Part shown: positions 61,246 to 64,000 of the stretch, piece by piece
Layout: each line of letters opens with the position of its first letter
Numbering within the stretch: position 1 is the first letter of the stretch
NCBI GenBank assembly: GCA_946480925.1
Contig: CAMLLU010000019.1
Coordinates: 17,028-81,027, forward strand
Length of the DNA: 64,000 bases
Direction: 5' to 3'
From: an uncultured Rivibacter sp.
Lineage (GTDB): Bacteria > Pseudomonadota > Gammaproteobacteria > Burkholderiales > Burkholderiaceae
The notes under the pieces: model-generated
The model's input: the letters and a program-made list of their open reading frames with translations, nothing else
Told to the model about the DNA's origin: nothing
Database searches by the model: none
Position numbers and translations under genes: made by a program

Positions 61246-62439
61246 ATGCTTCGATTGATCTTCTTCACTGCTTCAGCCTTGAGCCTGCTGCTGGCCGGCC
61301 AGGCTGTGGCCGCGCGCGACACCATGAAGATCGGCTCGGCCCATGCGATCGTGGTGGACGAGGCCACCGGCGAAGTGCTGCTGAACAAGAACGCCGAAGC
61401 AGCAGCGCCCATCGCCTCGCTCACCAAGCTGATGACCGCGATGGTGGTGCTCGATGCGAAGCAGGACCCGGAAGAGGAACTGCGCATCGAAGAGGCCGAT
61501 ACCGACCGCCTCAAGCACACGAGGAGCGGCGTGGCCGTGGGCACGGTGCTCACGCGCACCGCGTTGCTCGAGCTGGCGCTCATCACCTCCGACAACCGCG
61601 CTGCCGCCGCACTGGCGCGCAACTACCCCGGCGGCCCGCCCGCCTTCAAGCTCGCGGTACGCCGCAAGATCCAGGCGCTGCAGATGCACAGCACCTCGAT
61701 CGAGGAGCCCACCGGCTTGTCGCCCAACAACGTGTCGAGCGCGCAAGACATGGCCAAGCTGCTGCGCGCTGCGGCCGGCTACGACGAGATCTCGCGCATC
61801 AGCAGCCAGTTCCGCCACACCACCGTGGTGAACGGCCAACCGAAGGAAGTGCGCAACACCAACTGGCTCACCGGCGAGCCAGGCTGGGAGATCCTGCTGT
61901 CGAAGACCGGCTTCACCAGGGAAGCCGGCCGCTGCCTCACGATGCGCATGCGCGCCGCCGGCCGCACGGTGCTGATGGTGTTGATGGGTGCCGGCGGCTC
62001 CGCAGAACGGGTGCTCGATGCGGTGAACATCCGCCGCTGGCTGGCCAATGCCGCATCGACGTTCGCCGCCGCACCGGTGCCTGCCACGACACCGGCCACG
62101 CGAGGCATGAAGAGCCGGCTCGCAGCAGCCACCGTGCCGCGCGCCAAGCCCATCGCCATCGCGTTACGCGGCGGCTACCGCAGGGGTGACGGCGCGCTCG
62201 TGCCCACGCCGGAGCAAGTGGCCGCGCTGACCGCTGCCGCAACGGCCACGGTGTCGCAGGAAGGTGGCGGCGAAGAAGAGCCGGTACCGGCCGAGCCCGC
62301 TGCCAACGAAGAAGAAACAGACATCGTGTCCACCCAGTCCTTGCCCACCGCGACACCCGCCAACGCTGCTGCAGAAGAAGTGCCTGCGCCCAGCGGCAAC
62401 GAGGGCGAAAAACCCTCAGTGCCTGTGCCTGGGCAGTGA
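61246..62439 (+). CDS. D-alanyl-D-alanine endopeptidase-like penicillin-binding protein (S11 family)
   Basis: 397 residues from ATG 61246. Signal peptide ending GQAVAARD. The active-site set is S58-LTK61 (PIASLTKLM), ITSDNRA (SxN motif) and LLSKTGFTREAG (KTG motif), as in PBP7/DacA-type enzymes. The catalytic part covers about residues 28-270. The remaining 120 residues are an Ala/Pro/Glu-rich low-complexity tail without the usual C-terminal amphipathic anchor, longer than in typical PBP7. A TTG start at 61225 is possible but less likely. Periplasmic cell-wall remodelling is expected. Confidence 0.9.
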   Translation: MLRLIFFTASALSLLLAGQAVAARDTMKIGSAHAIVVDEATGEVLLNKNAEAAAPIASLTKLMTAMVVLDAKQDPEEELRIEEADTDRLKHTRSGVAVGTVLTRTALLELALITSDNRAAAALARNYPGGPPAFKLAVRRKIQALQMHSTSIEEPTGLSPNNVSSAQDMAKLLRAAAGYDEISRISSQFRHTTVVNGQPKEVRNTNWLTGEPGWEILLSKTGFTREAGRCLTMRMRAAGRTVLMVLMGAGGSAERVLDAVNIRRWLANAASTFAAAPVPATTPATRGMKSRLAAATVPRAKPIAIALRGGYRRGDGALVPTPEQVAALTAAATATVSQEGGGEEEPVPAEPAANEEETDIVSTQSLPTATPANAAAEEVPAPSGNEGEKPSVPVPGQ

Positions 62440-62442
62440 CGT

Positions 62443-63765
62443 TCAGACGACCAGCAGCGCGCGGAAGTCGTTCACGTTGGTGAACGTGGGCCCCGGCACC
62501 ACGAGGTCGTTCAAGGCCGCGAAGAACGTGTAAACGTCATTGCGGTCCAGGAACTCCTGTGCCTTGAGGCCCTGGGCCGCTGCGCGCGCCAGCGTGTCGG
62601 GCGTGACGATGGCGCCCGCGTTGTCTTCCACGCCGTCGATGCCATCGGTATCCGCCGCCAGCACCCACACACCCGGCTGGCCTTGCAGCGCGATGCCGCA
62701 CCCCAGCAGGAACTCACTGGCCCGCCCGCCGCGCCCGCCCTTGTGCTTGACCGTGACCGTGGTCTCGCCGCCGGAGAGGATGACGCAGGGCTTCGCGAAC
62801 GGCTGCCCATGCCCCTTGGCCACCGCACGTGCAAGCGCCGCATGCACCTTGCCCACCTCGCGCGACTCACCTTCGATCTCGTCGGACAGGATGTGCGCCT
62901 CGATGCCCGCCTGTCGCGCGAGCGCCGCCGCCGCTTCGAGCGACTGCTGTGGCGTGGCGATCATGTGCACTTCGTGGCCAGCAAAGACAGCGTCACCCGG
63001 CTTGGGCGTTTCGAACGAGCCGCTTTCGAGGCCGGCGCGAGCGGCCGGTGGAATGTCGATGCCGTAGCGCTCGAGGATGGCCAGCGCGTCGGCGCAAGTG
63101 GTCGCGTCAGGCACCGTGGGGCCGCTGGCAATGACGGCCGGTTCGTCGCCCGGCACGTCGGAGATGAGCAGCGTGACCACCTTGGCCGGCGCACACATGG
63201 CAGCGAGCCGCCCGCCCTTGATGGCCGAGAGATGCTTGCGCACGCAGTTCATCTCGTCGATGGCCGCGCCGCTCTTGAGCAGGGCCTTGTTGATGGCCTG
63301 CTTCTCTTCGAGGGTGATGCCTTCTGCCGGCAGCGACAGCAGCGCGGAGCCTCCGCCGGAAATGAGGCACAGCACGAGGTCGTCGGCGGTGAGGTCCTTC
63401 GTGAGCTCGACGATGCGCTGGGCGGCACGGCGGCCGGCTTCGTCGGGCACGGGGTGGGCGGCTTCCACGACTTCGATGCGGGCCTGGCCTTGTTGCTGCT
63501 GGAGTGCCTTGTAGGCGGGGGGAATGTGGTCGTAGCGGGTGACGACGAGGCCGGAGATGGGGGCGTCTTGCGGCCAGAGGGCATTGACGGCTTCGGCCAT
63601 GGAGCCGCCTGCCTTGCCAGCGCCCAGCACCAGGGTGCGGCCCTTTGGGGGCTTGGGGAGGTGGGGAGCGATGCTGTGGGCTGGGAGGGCGCGCTGGACG
63701 GCGGTGTCGTAGAGGGCGCGGAGGAAATCGCGGGGGGTGGAGTGGGGTGAAGGGAGGGGCTTCAT
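62443..63765 (-). CDS. Glycerate 2-kinase (GckA/TtuD, MOFRL type)
   Basis: 440 residues from ATG 63765. LVLGAGKAGGSMAEAV near the N-terminus, LISGGGSALLSLPAEGITLEEK, MNCVRKHLSAIKGGRLA, SDVPGDEPAVIASGPT, and the MOFRL domain with LSGGETTVTV and AADTDGIDG. It phosphorylates glycerate to 2-phosphoglycerate. This completes the aldarate route GarD/GudD to GarL to GarR to glycerate kinase, although the gene is separated from garR by about 10 kb. Convergent with the peptidase gene, with only 3 bases between stops. Confidence 0.92.
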   Translation of the reverse strand: MKPLPSPHSTPRDFLRALYDTAVQRALPAHSIAPHLPKPPKGRTLVLGAGKAGGSMAEAVNALWPQDAPISGLVVTRYDHIPPAYKALQQQQGQARIEVVEAAHPVPDEAGRRAAQRIVELTKDLTADDLVLCLISGGGSALLSLPAEGITLEEKQAINKALLKSGAAIDEMNCVRKHLSAIKGGRLAAMCAPAKVVTLLISDVPGDEPAVIASGPTVPDATTCADALAILERYGIDIPPAARAGLESGSFETPKPGDAVFAGHEVHMIATPQQSLEAAAALARQAGIEAHILSDEIEGESREVGKVHAALARAVAKGHGQPFAKPCVILSGGETTVTVKHKGGRGGRASEFLLGCGIALQGQPGVWVLAADTDGIDGVEDNAGAIVTPDTLARAAAQGLKAQEFLDRNDVYTFFAALNDLVVPGPTFTNVNDFRALLVV

Positions 63766-63877
63766 GTGGGGATCATCGCAAAGGGCGTGTGGGGGCTCAT
63801 CAGGAGTCTCCACAACTGGGTTCTTTTTGGATTGCTTTCGTGTTGATTCATCTTGTCGAGGTGGCAGCCCGCCGGGA

Positions 63878-63943
63878 GTCCGCCCCGGCAGGCGGGTAAC
63901 TTTATTTGCAGGGCCCAAATGAAAGTCACCAAAGCAAAGGGCC
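63878..63943 (-). repeat. Dispersed 'CTTTGGTG' repeat, copy c
   Basis: 66 bp; its reverse complement matches 18733-18799 closely. It lies upstream of the glycerate kinase gene near the window edge. I see no gene between it and the end. Confidence 0.8.
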
Positions 63944-64000
63944 TGAATGCAACACCATGCACTCTCACCGTTCGCAGTGGAGGCACGGTCCAGCGGGCCA

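Overview
The window is high-GC DNA from a betaproteobacterium of the order Burkholderiales, probably near the Comamonadaceae or the Leptothrix/Rhizobacter group. The evidence is the XdhABC/GuaD/AzgA purine block, several orphan Bug-type solute receptors, many LysR regulators, a DUF3563-like small protein, and families of palindromic intergenic repeats of a kind I associate with that order. The genus cannot be fixed from sequence alone. No rRNA, tRNA, CRISPR array, integrase or intact transposase was seen.

Layout. (1) 1-2.8 kb: a type VI secretion cassette on the minus strand, made of a frameshifted PAAR tip protein, a VRR-NUC nuclease effector and a DUF3396 immunity protein that runs off the left edge. 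(2) 2.9-19.7 kb: a purine uptake and catabolism block. A minus-strand series (LysR regulator, guanine deaminase, AzgA-type permease, BMP-type nucleoside ABC transporter, Rieske oxygenase, adenine deaminase) diverges from xdhA-xdhB and then xdhC. Bases and nucleosides would be imported, deaminated to hypoxanthine and xanthine, and oxidised to urate. (3) 19.6-30.4 kb: ordinary accessory genes (LysR, GST, FMN-binding protein, SDR, YciI/SRPBCC/VOC trio, AlkD-like protein, cytochrome P450), with a second T6SS pair (Rap1a/Tai immunity plus Tae4 amidase) at 26.1-27.0 kb. (4) 30.4-33.3 kb: a phage-like regulatory remnant with a repressor, a Cro-like gene and five matching palindromic operators, followed by an ankyrin protein and an orphan Tai4-type immunity gene.

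(5) 33.9-43.1 kb: a defence-like island. It holds a 2220-residue SF1 helicase/nuclease (DUF4011-AAA-PD-(D/E)xK-DUF3320) and a two-gene unit of a PHP-domain/ABC-type ATPase overlapping a 97-residue partner. Base composition of the PHP unit is visibly less GC-rich than its neighbours. This is the best candidate here for an undescribed system. (6) 43.2-63.8 kb: a complete galactarate/glucarate route: GarD, a talarate/galactarate dehydratase and GudD make 5-keto-4-deoxyglucarate, GarL cleaves it, GarR reduces tartronate semialdehyde, and glycerate kinase feeds glycolysis. Three Bug receptors, a lactonase, a hydroxyacid dehydrogenase, and LacI and FadR-type regulators with visible operators accompany it. 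A zeta-like kinase with an unfamiliar 120-residue partner is embedded at 50.5-51.6 kb.

At least four families of dispersed intergenic inverted repeats punctuate the window. One 157-bp family shows compensatory base changes in two stems.
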